Shown piece by piece: positions 6,114-6,731 of a stretch of 6,731 bases of DNA. Under the pieces are notes generated by a model. That model saw only the letters and a program-made list of their open reading frames with translations, did not search any database and was not told where the DNA came from. Made by a program: the position numbers and the translations under genes. Origin of the DNA: an uncultured Dokdonia sp. (GTDB taxonomy: Bacteria > Bacteroidota > Bacteroidia > Flavobacteriales > Flavobacteriaceae); assembly GCA_937124495.1 (NCBI GenBank), contig CAKZKZ010000911.1, positions 1 through 6,731 of the forward strand, read 5' to 3'. The first letter of the stretch is position 1, and the number at the start of each line of letters is the position of its first letter.

Positions 6114-6590
6114 ATGAGAAAAAGACAGGCCAAGAAGAGACCACTTTTACCAGATCCACGCTTTAACGATCAGTTAGTAACTCGATTTGTTAACATGATG
6201 ATGTGGGACGGAAAAAAATCGGTAGCTTTTAAAGTTTTTTACGATGCAATTGATATTGTAGAAGAAAAGAAAACAGACGAAGAGAAAACTGCACTTGAGA
6301 TGTGGAAAGAAGCATTATCTAATGTAATGCCACACGTAGAAGTGCGTAGTCGTCGAGTAGGAGGGGCAACTTTCCAAATTCCTATGCAAATCCGCCCAGA
6401 TCGTAAGATCTCAACTGCTATGAAGTGGTTGATTGGATTCGCAAGAAAAAGAAACGAAAAGTCAATGGCTTCTAAGCTTGCTGCAGAAATTCTTGCTGCT
6501 GCAAAAGAAGAAGGTGCTGCTGTTAAAAAGCGTACTGATACGCATAAAATGGCAGAAGCAAATAAAGCATTTTCACACTTTAGATTCTAA
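6114..6590 (+). CDS. rpsG: 30S ribosomal protein S7 (uS7)
   Basis: S7 is a 158-residue primary binder of the 3' domain of 16S rRNA. It nucleates assembly of the 30S head and contacts tRNA in the E site. The basic N-terminus MRKRQAKKRPLLPDPRF, the segment NMMMWDGKKSVAFKV, and RRVGGATFQIP at 80-90 are family hallmarks. The C-terminus (THKMAEANKAFSHFRF) is complete. Its start lies 26 bp after rpsL, behind a purine-rich AAAGAGAAGAA and without a true Shine-Dalgarno core. In E. coli S7 represses its own operon by binding a longer structured rpsL-rpsG spacer. Here the spacer seems too short for that structure, so any feedback control must use another site. Confidence 0.99.
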   Translation: MRKRQAKKRPLLPDPRFNDQLVTRFVNMMMWDGKKSVAFKVFYDAIDIVEEKKTDEEKTALEMWKEALSNVMPHVEVRSRRVGGATFQIPMQIRPDRKISTAMKWLIGFARKRNEKSMASKLAAEILAAAKEEGAAVKKRTDTHKMAEANKAFSHFRF

Positions 6591-6593
6591 GAA

Positions 6594-6731
6594 ATGGCAA
6601 GAGATTTAAAATTCACTAGAAATATTGGTATTGCTGCTCATATTGATGCAGGAAAAACTACTACTACTGAGCGTATTCTTTATTATACAGGTGTAAGTCA
6701 TAAAATTGGAGAGGTGAATGATGGTGCTGCT
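6594..6731 (+). CDS. fusA: Elongation factor G, N-terminal 46 codons (cut by window edge)
   Basis: This is the start of EF-G, the GTPase that drives translocation of tRNA and mRNA on the ribosome. The frame reads MARDLKFTRNIGIAAHIDAG and continues KTTTTERILYYTGVSHKIGEVNDGAA. The P-loop A-H-I-D-A-G-K-T (residues 15-22) and the following TTTERILYYTG are diagnostic for EF-G over other translational GTPases. The ATG begins only 3 nt after the rpsG stop, so translational coupling is likely and the rpsL-rpsG-fusA order is the classic str operon. EF-G is about 700 residues, so over 90 percent is missing. Whether this is the only EF-G copy in the genome cannot be told. Confidence 0.97.
   Translation, partial: MARDLKFTRNIGIAAHIDAGKTTTTERILYYTGVSHKIGEVNDGAA

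Overview
The window looks like chromosomal DNA from a member of the Bacteroidota, most likely a marine-type Flavobacteriaceae. The evidence is an AT-rich sequence, a SusC/SusD-type outer-membrane uptake pair, a lipoprotein signal followed by acidic residues, the absence of Shine-Dalgarno sequences before starts, and a promoter with the Bacteroidota layout TTG-N19-TAnnTTTG. The genus cannot be fixed from the sequence alone.

Layout. On the minus strand, read right to left, lie an Omp85-superfamily outer-membrane protein gene (5526 to 3829), a 387-bp gap with a strong inverted repeat just after that gene, a complete SusC-like TonB-dependent transporter gene (3441 to 403), and 17 bp further on the start of a SusD-like lipoprotein gene that runs off the left edge (385 to 1). 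On the plus strand, divergent from the Omp85 gene across a 186-bp region, is the start of the str operon: rpsL (S12), rpsG (S7) and the first 46 codons of fusA (EF-G), closely packed behind one recognisable promoter.

How the genes work together. SusC and SusD form a lidded-barrel import machine: SusD is the surface lipoprotein lid and SusC is the TonB-energised channel. The ligand cannot be told, because no degradative enzyme, sensor or sigma/anti-sigma pair lies in the window. The Omp85 protein has a secretion signal, POTRA-like periplasmic domains, a C-terminal beta-barrel with the IRGF loop-6 motif, and a terminal phenylalanine. It probably works in outer-membrane insertion or translocation, but its client is unknown. 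The plus-strand genes are core translation machinery and show no visible relation to the minus-strand genes.

No clearly new system is evident. The points most worth a second look are a 16-bp GC-rich perfect palindrome inside the Omp85 gene, which may be a genome-wide repeated motif, the TTG start of that gene, the inverted repeats in the two intergenic regions, and the promoter and leader of the str operon.
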